This document shows positions 22,747 through 33,295 of a stretch of DNA of 64,000 bases, one piece after another. The translations under genes and the position numbers were made by a program. The stretch covers positions 2,752,490 to 2,816,489 of the forward strand of contig FN649749.1 in assembly GCA_000310025.1 (NCBI GenBank), given 5' to 3'. Origin of the DNA: Ectocarpus siliculosus (Eukaryota; Sar; Phaeophyceae; Ectocarpales; Ectocarpaceae). The notes below the pieces were generated by a model. It had not been told where the DNA came from. It saw only the letters and a list, made by a program, of their open reading frames with translations, and did no database searches. Positions within the stretch are counted from its first letter, which is position 1. Each line of letters starts with the position of its first letter.

Positions 22747-23310
22747 ATGGATTCGAGAGTTTACATGCAGACGGTTCTTCCTGGTCTCGTCGACGCCACA
22801 GTAGCGCATGCCAGATCGATGCCGGTACACCAACAACCACCAAACCGGCAGGGGAAAAGGGTGGGCAGGGGCAACAATTCGGGGGTGTGCCCAGTGGTTA
22901 GCAGTGATACTGTCACCAACGACGGTGGGATCGACGGCAGTCTGCCGAAGAAAAGCGTGGAGAGGGAGGGAAGCGGGAATGGTAGCATCAAGGGGCAGGA
23001 TGACGACAGTGACGACTACTCGGGCAAGGATAGGAGTAGCGGCGACGACCAGGAGGACGACGGCAGTGATGCTTACTGGGGCAGGGATTGGAGTAGCGGC
23101 GATGACGATCACAACTGGGGGCCTACGTTCGACGACCAGTGGGACAACGAGGGCGTGCACCCCGCAGAACGTACAGAACGTGCGGCAGAACGCCGCAAAG
23201 CATTCGATCAGCGCCGAGTGTTCGCCACGATGATAGAGCAGCGCAAGGAGAACGTGTTCGAAATCTTGCGTTCACTTCTACCTGCCTGGATATGTACTCC
23301 CCAAACCTGA
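22747..23310 (+). CDS. Acidic Asp/Ser-rich ORF, unknown
   Basis: Open from ATG 22747 to a stop at 23308-23310. The middle is strongly acidic (DDDSDDYSG, GDDQEDDGSDAYWG) and has a tandem duplication of a segment reading RDxSSGDD. A basic helical stretch with ERTERAAERRKAF follows. The composition is coding-like, but no domain is recognised, and it may be one exon of a longer gene. No splice donor is obvious at its end. Confidence 0.3.
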   Translation: MDSRVYMQTVLPGLVDATVAHARSMPVHQQPPNRQGKRVGRGNNSGVCPVVSSDTVTNDGGIDGSLPKKSVEREGSGNGSIKGQDDDSDDYSGKDRSSGDDQEDDGSDAYWGRDWSSGDDDHNWGPTFDDQWDNEGVHPAERTERAAERRKAFDQRRVFATMIEQRKENVFEILRSLLPAWICTPQT

Positions 23311-23530
23311 AAAATATACTTAAGTACTACTGTAATATTGAAGTATTTCTTTCCGATGCATGCAGCATTCTGAAAATAGTCATCATTGGTACACAGGCCC
23401 AAAGTCGGGGCATTCGTCCAGTACCTGCTCGGTGGGCAGACGACCGCGAATCCAGCGCAGCCCGCCAATAAACGGAGGCCGTAACATGGGGTCGTGTAGG
23501 GCAGAGGGGTATACTCTGAATCAGGTTTAC

Positions 23531-23933
23531 CCTTTGAAAGATCGTCGAGCTTTTCGCTTTCCTTGCCCACCATGACCACATGCGGATGCACCCGGATGGG
23601 CGTAGGACAAACAAGACCCAGCGCCGCCTGCGCCGCCTGCTCGAGATGCCCTTCCTCCAACGGCACGGGCTGTCTGGCCCTCAGTACAACTGCCTGTTGG
23701 AACTCTACGACGGCAGCGAGCTAGAGGGCCTGGGTGTCTCGCCCGAGGACGCCTTTCCGCAAACTTGCGCTCCTACGGAAGACATCGCGCCATCGTTGGT
23801 AGATCGATACTTCGTATGTGATTTCGGCCCGACCTGCGGCGGACGGTCAGTGTGCATTAGCGAAATTGACACCGTAGCCCACACCATAGGCAGCTCGTTC
23901 GCGGAAAAACACGGTAAGAAGCTGTGTGTTTGA
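23531..23933. other. Coding-like segment with open frames on both strands
   Basis: On the + strand a frame at 23580-23933 runs from HPDGRRTNKTQRRLRRLLEM through LYDGSELEGLGVSPEDAF to a GTAAGA at 23914. On the - strand, 23720-23531 is open between a CCCTCTAG acceptor and a GTAAAC donor, and its phase 0 start fits the last exon of the OTU-like gene. No family is recognised for either. Only one strand is likely coding. Confidence 0.3.
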
Positions 23934-24132
23934 GCGTGCGAAAGCGTTTTATATCTCAATATAAGGATGTACCACGAGGAACTCGGAGAGGATGGACTCA
24001 GGACACACACGTTCTACCCATGGGTAGGCGGTGAACCAGAATGGATTGCCTCGAAAAGGGGTAAAACAGTGACTTCTACTTCACTGCTCACGAACTTCGC
24101 GATGGCACAACGCACTTTGAGGTGAGACTCAC

Positions 24133-24891
24133 TGCGCCTGTCTGTACGCACATGTCGAACGTGATTTTGTTCTCTTGGATGACCTCCGAGGCGAAGTATT
24201 CGCGGTTGCAAACTGCACAGGTCTTCCGTAACTGCCACCCCTCCATAATCTCACTTGTTCGACGTCGAACGCGCGTCCAATTTTCGCTATCCCGCTGCAA
24301 TCCCCTCCCCCCCAGCACCCCCTCTCCTCCTCCGTATCTTCGTTCGCGTCGTCCTCCGAGCTGTGGCCCGTTCCCTTTCCGCTCCCGGTTTCTGGTCATG
24401 CAAAAAAAAACGCGTAACAGCGGCCCTAAATCGCGATGGTCGTGCCCGCAACAAACGAGGCTCACCTTCTGGTCCGTGCTTCCTTGGTCTCCGTCCGAGA
24501 ACCCGTCGGAATCCCCGTCGGGGGAACCACCCACGCCCTCCCACTCGCTCCCCTTCGCTCCTGCCTTCTCAGGCCTCGACCCATTCATCGCACCTGACTG
24601 GCTGCCCTTCCTGCCCTCGACGGACTGTGATCCCTTCTCCAGCCCGGATGTGTCCTTGTTCTTGACCCCGCCCCGCCCGCTCGCCCCCCCGCCTACCCGC
24701 GCGCTGCTTTTCACTACCTCCCTGGCATGCTCTACATCCATCTCCACATCGTTCACGGTCATGGTTGATTCGCGAGTATGCGACACCATGAAGACATCAT
24801 ACGACACCACGTTTCCCTCTTCGTCGGCGTTCTCCCTCGCGACTGTCCCCCAAACTGGGTTCACGGCCCATGCTCCCGTGTGAAGGCACAC
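24133..24891 (-). CDS. 3' exons of OTU-like gene with Cys-x2-Cys motif
   Basis: Exon 24891-24466 (142 codons) starts VCLHTGAWAVNPVW and becomes Gly/Ser/Asp-rich before a CAGAAG-GTGAGC donor. Exon 24294-24133 (54 codons) contains KTCAVCNREYFASEV and FDMCVQTGA before GTGAGT. The Cys pattern recalls the zinc-binding segment upstream of Rep in Helitron proteins, but no Rep or helicase motif follows. The resemblance is weak and is inference. Confidence 0.4.
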
Positions 24892-27800
24892 CTATTCGAA
24901 AGTCGCCCTGCAAGACAGACACAAGGAGAAGCAACGCAGTGTTTCGTACCGGGAGATGGAGGCAGCGCTCGATAAGAGGCACGTAAACGATGCAATCGGG
25001 TATTAACACGTCCCAACACATCCGTCGTTGATGTACGAGTTGCTTTCGCCAATTTCTTGCGAAAACACGCACGAAGAATGGACCCTACCCACGCGCAAGT
25101 TGCTACCGGAAAGATCCGCGAGGACGGTGCGGCAATACACGGCTCGTCCCTCTGTGCTCTGCAACGTTTTAATGGGATTTCGACGTTCCCTTGCAGTGAT
25201 TGCCCCCCTGCTTGACGTCATCCTTACGGCCTTCGCCCGGATCGGAAGGATTCGCGGTGGAGACCGTACCAAGTTCGCCCATTTTCGAACAATTTCATTC
25301 CGCTTTCAATGCGCCGTCTGGACTGGGCTTGACGATAACACCGGTGTGGGTATTCCTAAGAAGGTATTTGACTCACCTTTGCCTCTCGAGATTCCGCGAG
25401 TTTTTTCAACCCGTGAGCTTTCCTTCGTAGGAGCCTGGTGTCCTTCTCCTTCGCCTCCTCACTATTCTCTGCCGGAGCGCCCGATGAAAGTCCGTCCTTA
25501 GCCACCTGTTGCTTGCCGCCCCCCGCAGTGTCGTCCCCACCCTTACCGTCGCTTCCTCCAGGCGCCCTCCTCCGATCCCCGTGTACCACCTTTGCCACGT
25601 TTGATGCCCTCCTTACCCTCCCTTTTGTCCGGTCCATCTTCACTGCCCTCCTGCCGCGCGGCACTTCTCTCGCTCCCGCCCCCTCCACCAGGCTCCTTCT
25701 CGTCGAGCCCGCTGCGGGATGGCTTGCCCCCGCTGCCCCCTCTGTCTCCAGACACCCCCGCCTCTCCATCCTTATCCCCATCGCCCGAACCCTCCTGTCG
25801 TTGCCGTGATCGAGCCCGCGCCTCGGCCTGAGCAACCTCTTCCTTCCGTTTTCTTTCGGCAGCCTCTTCCTCCTGTTACGAAGTTCGGCAACGACCGAAG
25901 GCAGGTGGAAACGCGATGCATGACGGAATCAGGTACTATGTAGGTTCCGATTCGCACCTAGGTGGGAAAATTCGAGTGCGAGTGTCAGCGGCGTCAGCGT
26001 CAAAGGAATAGTTGCGTTGTGCTTATGGCCGCCAAGGCTTTGGAGACTTCGGTCTTACCCTGCATTTGTCGTGGGCTTCCTCTTCCGCCTTAGCTGCCGC
26101 CTTCGATGATGCTAGGGGCACCTGCAAGCATTCCCATCACCATAGCCGCCACGTCCACATAATGAGCACGTGCATCCTTCAGCGTGCGCGCATCCGTGTA
26201 CTATTCAACCCCAGCGTCGACAACGTAATCCGGACAAGCAGGCAATATAACACTAGGTGAAACTCAACTCCGACGTCGTTCTGACGCAGCCATTACGTAC
26301 CCGCCCGACAAGGTCTCGGGACGGGGGCGGGTGCCTACGGTGAGTACTCACGAAGTAGGTAGGTTGTAGCCGCGCTCGCGCAATTTCTGGTCCTCGCTAG
26401 CCTGTAAGCGCAGGAAGGGGTACAAGTCGAACCGTCACGACGAAACCAACCATGAACATGGACGACGTCCCATGAAAGAGTAATGTGACAAAGCTAGCGT
26501 GTGATTCACGTCCGGCGGCAGATGTATCTATGCGTCATTATAGGCAACAACGTATACCACAGACTTCGTATCCCCAGCGTGAGGAGCCACAAGTAGGCGA
26601 CCGTACATTCTCGTTTCATTCTTGCCAATTGTGAACCGTAACTTCGTTCGCATTCTTACCGTCTCCACCTGGGCCATCATGCCACGGAGGACCGCTTTCT
26701 CTTGGTCTGGGTTCTGCTTTGCTACGTTGAGGGCGGCAACAGCTTCCCGGTAGGTGTCCGTCGCGCTCCGTAGCCTATCCTCGAACCTCTGCACGGCGAG
26801 GGCATTCGCTTCTGCGGCCCTGTCAGGGGACATCGCCACGAAGTGGTTGAGGCGTGGCAACCCTCCCATGCCCACTTGTCGCACCAAACCGGCTGCATCC
26901 GCAAAGGTCGGCACGTAGTGCGCAGTTGAGTAGGCTGTGAACACGACATGGACCGCATCACGTTCAGGCCCTTGTTGATAAAGGGGTCGGAAGAGGGTGT
27001 GGCCCCACCATCCTCCGAAGGAGATGTCACGCTGTGGTCTGCGTTCAGAAGCACGACGGACATGCGAGCACGAAGGAAGCACGGAAGCACCGCGCATAAA
27101 GGACACGAAAGCCGGTTACAGCATATTGGATTTCGGTGGAAGCAAGGGGAGCGCCAACGGACGGGGCTAGGCAACGACGATGAGGAAGTACTCGACAGTT
27201 TCCACACAGCGCCACGCGCTTCCTGATGTGACAAAACTTTGGGACCCTAACCTCGGTGTGCGAAAGGCACCGGCAGCCTCACGACCAGCGACGTCAACAC
27301 AATCAGCGCTGAAAATTTCGTCAAAGCCTTGCGCAAGTGGTGTGGGTGATCCCGTGGCGGTCGCCGTGAAATCACCGACACTCTATTGGTCGAGAGGCCC
27401 TCACCGTCCGAGATCGCCTCGTGACGCACCCGACCAACGTCAAACTACAACGATACCGGGCCAACATCACTGCCGTACGGAAAGCGTCCGAAACGACGCA
27501 GCCATAAATCTCTCCACAGGTAGACACCCTCATCGCGAACGAACGACTTCTTCCGTAACTCCGCCGCTCTTCGACCATGCACTCACATGGAACAAAGACA
27601 CGAAGGGGCGCTTGGATAACCGTTGCCAGGATTGGCAGAACGAATTGCTGGAGCCATTGTCCCTTGACGGCTATCTCGCGTAGCTGTGCAACGAAAAACA
27701 GCCGCGCAGTCTCACACGAACCCACACGGTGCGTGTTTATCGTGTCGGGGCCAATATACCACCCGAAAGAGGTGAGCCCATCGTGAACATCGCCCGTGCA

Positions 27801-28031
27801 GTTGCTCCAACAGCAGAAGACATCTTCGTGCACGGACAACTATGCCTACATGTGCCGAAGCCCTCAGAGAACCATGCTCAGCCGCAGCTTCGCGGCCAAC
27901 TTTGGGACGGCGGCCCTTATCCCCCGCCCTTCCCTCACAAACAGTAGCGCTATCGAGTTCAACAAGCAGTTGCCGTCACCTAGCGTGATGAACGGTGTGC
28001 CGGTGCCTCCGCCGCCTTCTGGATGTATCCC
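24133..28031 (-). CDS. OTU-domain cysteine protease-like gene, multi-exon, incomplete
   Basis: Supported exons in order: 28031-27939, 27683-27587, 26934-26660, 26401-26352, 26121-26059, 25872-about 25547, 25505-25377, 24891-24466, 24294-24133, and possibly 23720-23531. The first three carry an OTU core: ITLGDGNCLLNSIALLF with catalytic Cys codon at 27968-27966, a Trp-containing helix and strand ending APLRVFVP, and STAHYVPTF with the candidate catalytic His. Later exons are Glu/Lys/Arg-rich, then Gly/Ser-rich, then a Cys-x2-Cys exon. Phases agree between exons 2, 3 and 4. An exon is missing before 26121, and one base is out of frame between the 25872 and 25505 exons. OTU enzymes cleave ubiquitin-like conjugates; they also occur in Helitron-type and viral proteins, so the host role is open. 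Confidence 0.5.
26660..27683 (-). CDS. OTU core exons 2 and 3
   Basis: Exon 27683-27587 follows a strong pyrimidine-rich acceptor (TTTTTCGTTGCACAG) and ends in phase 1 at GTGAGT. Exon 26934-26660 enters in phase 1 with YSTAHYVPTFADAAGL, continues into an Ala/Glu/Arg-rich helical region, and leaves at GTAAGA in phase 0. The Trp helix-strand then His-Tyr order is that of OTU domains, though the loop between strand and His is shorter than usual. Confidence 0.45.
27939..28031 (-). CDS. OTU catalytic-Cys exon
   Basis: Reads 31 codons from a TATGCAG acceptor to a GTGAGG donor and ends at Leu-Leu-Phe. It contains the OTU signature Gly-Asp-Gly-Asn-Cys-Leu with the Ser-Ile helix start after it. Read-through of the donor would add a 19-residue Arg/Ala/Leu-rich tail and then stop, so a further exon before 27683 may exist. 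Confidence 0.55.
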
Positions 28032-28949
28032 CTGCATAAGGGTCGTTCTTAACGAAGAAGTCAGATCTCGAAATCACATTTCGATTTAAGAATAAACGAG
28101 TCGGATCTACCCAAATCCGGACAGAAATGGCCTGTGTGTCTTAACGGGAGATCTGCCAAATGGAAACGAATCTCTGCAGTCCACCACGAACAACCCGAGA
28201 GGTCTGTCGCTTGCCAACTGCCAGATTGCTGTTGTGACGTACTGTTATGACGTGGCCACACCACATGGGGAGCTATCGCTCCCGAGAAGCACACACCAAA
28301 CGCGTACATGGCCTCTGTGCGGTACTGACACGATGTCTATGCATGTGACACTTTGAATCGACCCTCGTCCGACGGAAAGCCGCCAATTCGTCTGTGCATT
28401 TGAAGTTCGACAACCCACCGGAGATTGCCCCACAGACCAACACATCCCACACACGTTTTTTTTCGGGACCAGTCACGTGCAACAACGATGCGCAGTCACC
28501 CTCCCTTTGGGTTGTATTTTTGTGCTCTTTCTTTCCTCTGTGGTCGGCGGTGGATGGAGTTCGTGTGGATTGGCTGGGATTTGTCCCAAGGACATCTGTT
28601 TCCTATCGTTCTGCTGGACGGAACTCGGGGCTGCGCTCCGCTTACGGCGGTTCAGATGACGGCTGCCCTACAAGGGCATTTGCGAGCGCACAGGGGGTTC
28701 GTCTTATGTATGCGGCGCACAACACGTACGGGCTTTCCTGCCCGAGGATCGCCATATCGCAATTACCTGCGTCACGTCATGCGCCTGGAACCTGTAACTG
28801 AAGTTGCATATTTCTATGATGCAATGATGCGCTTGGGCAAGTATGTGCTCGTCCCATCGTTCCGTTTCTTGATGAGAGCTGCAGAACTGCTCCAAAATCA
28901 AAGCCATTTTTACCGCCTGGTTGTTAAAGGTGACTTGCACGACAGTCGT
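28032..28949. other. Flank of OTU-like gene, no supported exon
   Basis: Presumed 5' side of the OTU-like gene. It must hold the missing first exon(s) if the gene is complete, but no ATG exon with a matching donor could be chosen. Confidence 0.3.
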
Positions 28950-29220
28950 TTCACTATTATAAAAGTCCCCAAACTGACTGTTAGTAATGTGCACCCACCT
29001 CACTTTCATAAGAGTCAGCTGACTGTGTTAACCTTAACAGTGTGTGAACTGACACCTCACTTTCATAAGAGTCAGCTGACTCTTATGAAAGTGAGTGAAC
29101 TGACTGTCATAACAGTGAAATATCGATGACTGTAATAGGAGTGAGCCGACTGTTATAACAGTCGCTTCACTGTTATAACAGTCAAATATTCACTTTTATA
29201 ACAGTGAATCCATATATAAG
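28950..29220. repeat. Palindrome cluster (ACTGTTATAACAGT family)
   Basis: Holds a perfect 40-bp palindrome at 29056-29095 (half-site CTCACTTTCATAAGAGTCAG), a 16-bp palindrome at 29148-29163 (GACTGTTATAACAGTC), another at 29169-29182, and many half-sites such as TAACAGT, TATAACAGTGA and AAAGTGAG. Confidence 0.75.
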
Positions 29221-29399
29221 ATTGTGTGGGAGCCCGGGCCGGCGCAGGAGGCCTCACCCAACCAAATCCAATACTTACATCGAATGATCTGAGTAAGGGA
29301 TAAGAATACAGCAGGAAACTAAAAGAGCCGGTAATACAGGCAGATGGCACCAACGCACGGAGCGCTACATAAAATACAGCACACACGCACAGATAGGTT

Positions 29400-29885
29400 A
29401 AAGGCTGTGATCTGATTGATCTGGCCCCTGCAAGCTAAACCCAGGAACTCGTGTTGAACAAACCTGCACTGAAATGTTCACATGATACATGTTGTACCTA
29501 TGTAGCAGCGTGTGTGTGCTGCAGCTGTGGCTGTGGCTGCGGCTGCCGCCGTGCCGGCCGCCGTATGCACCGAGAGCTTTCAAGAGCTACAAGTAGCGCT
29601 ACTGTTTTGTCTACCGCGGTTTACGTAGATCCATCACAAGCCTGCAGGGAACGTAACGCACCATCCAAGCAGCCGCTGCCTAAATGCAACCGCTTCTCAA
29701 TCTCCTGTTGCCTCAGTGTAACCTCACTCTGCTGTACCTCACCGAGGGGAACAGTACTTCAAATGCCCACCTCCTTCCTGAAAGACTAATAGCGCGCTTC
29801 AGTTTGTCGGGATGCCCGCCTGCTGTTGAGTTGGTGTAATGAAATTGGCGTGAGAGGGCTGCCGTGGGGTGAGGTGTGTCGTTCA
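29400..29885 (+). repeat. Dispersed repeat, copy 1 of a second family
   Basis: Shares blocks with 48100-48715 in the same orientation: GCTGCCGCCGT, CTACCGCGGTT...GATCCAT, CTGCAGG, and an end block TTCAGTTTGTC-GGAT...GCCTGCTGCTG...GGTGTA. Confidence 0.4.
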
Positions 29886-30009
29886 CCAACGATTGAAAAC
29901 ACCCCGCTGCTTCTTCCTTGGTTGACCTGCTGGCCTGCTGACCTCCTTGACTACTATTCCGTGAGATTTGTTTTGAAACTGGGGGTTGGTCGGGTTACCA
30001 TTTTTTGGT

Positions 30010-30245
30010 CGCTTCATGAGATGATTATCATTGGACGTCATGATACCTCATGGTGTACGATGGTTCGTCATTTTACCCACATGCAGCAAGTTCATGAGAA
30101 TCTCAATGGGCCCATGAAATTTCTCCTCATGGTGCCCCGTGAGAATCTCATGGCTTCTCGAGACCACTCATTCATTGCTCCCCGCGAGACACAACGAAAA
30201 TGAATGGTGTTATCGAGAGAACGTTTCTCATGGGGTACCATGAGC
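30010..30245. repeat. CATGAG/CTCATGG palindromic words
   Basis: About a dozen CTCATG, CATGAG or CATGGT words spaced irregularly, including GAGAATCTCATGG and GAGAATCTCAATGGG. A second case of CATG-centred repeats in the window. Confidence 0.45.
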
Positions 30246-33200
30246 TATTCCCAACGGGCAAAGGGTCCAGAATGTGATGGAAGGGAGTGGAGATAATTTT
30301 AGGGTGAGGTTGAGACCAATATTTGACGGGTGTTTCGAGAACCTTTCACTGCTCTCGAATTAGAGGGCGGTGTGACGGTGGTCATTATTTTCCAGCATCG
30401 ACCATGAGAAGAAACCGGGTGTCATTAATGCATTACAGCGTCTTAGCGGATACAAATCTGAATAGAGTTTGTATACAATGGTGTTGAAAACAGCAGTACC
30501 GGCGGTCCAAACTGGAAAAAGTATCATCGGTGAGAACATGTACGTATGAGATGCCCGACCCGGCCATCGGACACACACGCACTTGTCACATGGTAGCAGT
30601 TAGCAACGTTGTCGAGGAGACACAGGGGCATTGGCGGCCTGCCCAGGTGAACGAATCGATCCGAATGGTGTTTTCATGATCTTCACATTGAACCTCGCTG
30701 TGACTTCTGTTCCGCACATCTTGCATACACATACATACTCTAACTAACCCGATACAAGGGCCAAGCGCAGAGAAAAAAACAAAAATCAAAGTCGTCCTCG
30801 AGAGAAAATGCCCAATGATCAAACTCAGCGAATGCCTGCACACAATGTAGGACAATTCACACTTCAACCCATCGCTACGACCACTCCGAAGCTAGGCACG
30901 AACCACACAAACTCAAAAGTTCGTCTACGATCACCTACAAGCACACACCCTACAGAGTCATTCCCGCACCCGTTGTGATTAATGTTGAGCAAGCATAATC
31001 TTTCTAGTGCCAAAATACACAACAAGCTGTTCTATCAAGCCGGCGTACATACACATATCCGTGGAGGTGACGTGAAGAACACGCGAAGTATCGCCGTACC
31101 AATAGATACGAAGAGGTGGGAAAAGCACTGCCCACACATACATGCGCAGTGCGAAACAACTTTTTTGCACGCCAGTGTTGAGGTGGGGGAAATCATCAAT
31201 CCCCCACCACACCACTTTCAAAAAATGCAAGCAGAGAGAAACTTCGTGCGCAAAGCATAGGCAACCTGGTGCAGGTGGCACGGCTTCCAGCGTATGGGAG
31301 TGAATGGCCAGAGCCCTTCACAATACAGTAAGGCAACGTGAGATCGATCCCCGGCACGTGTGCTACTCTCACGCGATATCGATCATTCCTGAAAATATTG
31401 CCGAATCGATGCCTTCCGCAGCGAGTGGAGCGCTACATGTATCAGCACCCGAGAAGAGTACGTGCCGGGTTGAGCGGCAAGACAATCGGAATCAGAGAGA
31501 AAGGTGTGCAGCAGAGGTGGCCCTCCATCAGGCTGCACCGATTTGGTAGGACTCCCCCCATAGCAGTACCCCCTTCTGGGCACGAAAACACGAAAACATT
31601 GTGCCGTCAGCGCCAACAGAAATCATGTATACGTAGAACGTCTAGGCACGGACGCCCTTATACTCTGCACAAGAGCGACGTCCAAACCACACATTGCGGC
31701 GGCCAAGGTTGGTTTGGCTCGACTGCGTTGGAGTTATCGCGGGCATCGCGGCCGCTCAGGGTGAAACGAATATCAGCACCTGTTGGAAGGAGCAAAGCAA
31801 AAGGCGTGGAGGAACAGGCGATTTCGGGACTACAGTAGCGTAGAGGAAACAAGGATAGGAAATTTGGCTTGTATCAACAGTATGTTGCACGTGACATACA
31901 AAAAAACGTGCGTATTAATTCTATTAATAGGGCGAGAAAGATGCTTGCGGCAACCGGAAATCGTCGGGTGGATCACGTATGACGGAGGTGCTTTGCGGTG
32001 GGGTAGCGGTATATTGTATTCCATTTGATGCCCACTCTTCTGCGTTTGCCCGATGATGCGGAACCCTTGTTGAACTTTGGTGTCGCCAGTGGCCAAACGG
32101 TGGGTCCGACCCGACCATGAGATGATGCAACAACAGCCTCTGCAGGGCGTTTATGACGGATTGTTAATTATTGATTTGACTCCAAGTCTGGCAAGCCAGG
32201 CCCGGGTAGTTTCGTCCCGACAGGAAGATTATTGGCGCACTTCGTTATGCAGCCTGACACCCCATGCATCACATATTCCCCAACTTGGCACTAAAAAAAA
32301 ACTGTCGTCACAAAAATTGACAGATACAGACTGAGGCGAGACGTCCTCGCATTAAAACGGTTGCCCGTTCGGCGAGGGCAAGTTGAAAGCATTCGACCGT
32401 CGATACAGTGCGATCTCATCGCTAGCCTCGATTTCACCGCCTGATACAATCGCTGGCCTCGACCGGGCCGAATGGTGGAAATGAATTGCTGTCTAGACAA
32501 CGGCGAGATGCTCTTGTGGCTGGCTGCAAGGAGTGCGCCGAGAAGGACGAGATGTTTAACATATGCTACTATAGCTATAACGCGGCATAACGTCCTGAGT
32601 CCAGCAACCAATTGGCGCCGTTGCACTAGTCAGCAAAATATATAAACAATTCTAGTTAAAGAACCACATACAAAAGCTACCCGATGATTGCTCTGAAATC
32701 GTTGCATAATAGCCCTTCACGTGCCCTGCGGCGCCGGTGTGCGGGTTTAAAAATATCCTAGCGTTTCGACACCCCAAACACATTACGTCATCGAATTTCT
32801 CAGCCGGTTAGCGCGGTTATTGCTCGCTTGAGCCTCACCCTCACAGCGGCATCCCCTGCCAGTGTGTGGCTCTGTTTCTGCTCGGTTTAAGAGGCCACAT
32901 GTGCTTTTCGCTGCCTTGTTTCAACCACTTGAAATTTGGGGTGTCTGAACCCATAGTGCTTGGACAAACTTTGACCCGTTCTTGGTGGCTTGAAAGGTGC
33001 CGGGCGGCATCCTCACGGTGTTGCAAACCCTTGCGGCTCAAACTATTCAGACGGGTCGGAAAATGGACAAAACAAGACGGGGTCTCTCGGAAACCGCGGA
33101 GTTTCCTTAGCCTCAACGTTGAACAGGCCAGCTCGACATCCTTTCGACTCGTAAAAGCACAAGTTGGAAGGGGGTTGCCACCCCCTACGCGGTGTCACCA

Positions 33201-33295
33201 TGGTGGGTATCATGTCACCAGGGTCCGCCTTGCAGATAGGAGGGCGAAAGTTGGCCACGACAGTGCTGTAACTCGGTATGTACAGCAGAACGCAC
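30246..33295. other. Intergenic, 3' of gene B; no gene seen
   Basis: Short frames only. The last short exon and polyadenylation region of gene B should lie between about 32700 and 33295, but no AG-to-stop exon is convincing. Confidence 0.35.

Noticed and set aside
22585..23160. 191-codon - strand Val/Ile/Ala-rich frame suggesting a membrane protein
   Set aside because: Shadow of the Asp-rich + strand frame (GAC/GAT read backwards gives Val/Ile), and it runs into the tandem repeat.
24122..24883. Long + strand Pro/Ser-rich frame
   Set aside because: It is the antisense of the - strand exons 24891-24466 and 24294-24133, which have matching splice sites and phases.
25438..25809. Long + strand Pro/Leu-rich frame
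   Set aside because: Antisense of a Glu/Lys/Gly-rich low-complexity exon; composition is what a shadow frame would give.
32800..33295. Final short exon of gene B (for example after ACTGGCAG near 32860)
   Set aside because: Several AG sites give short in-phase tails but none resembles the gene A end, so no choice was made.
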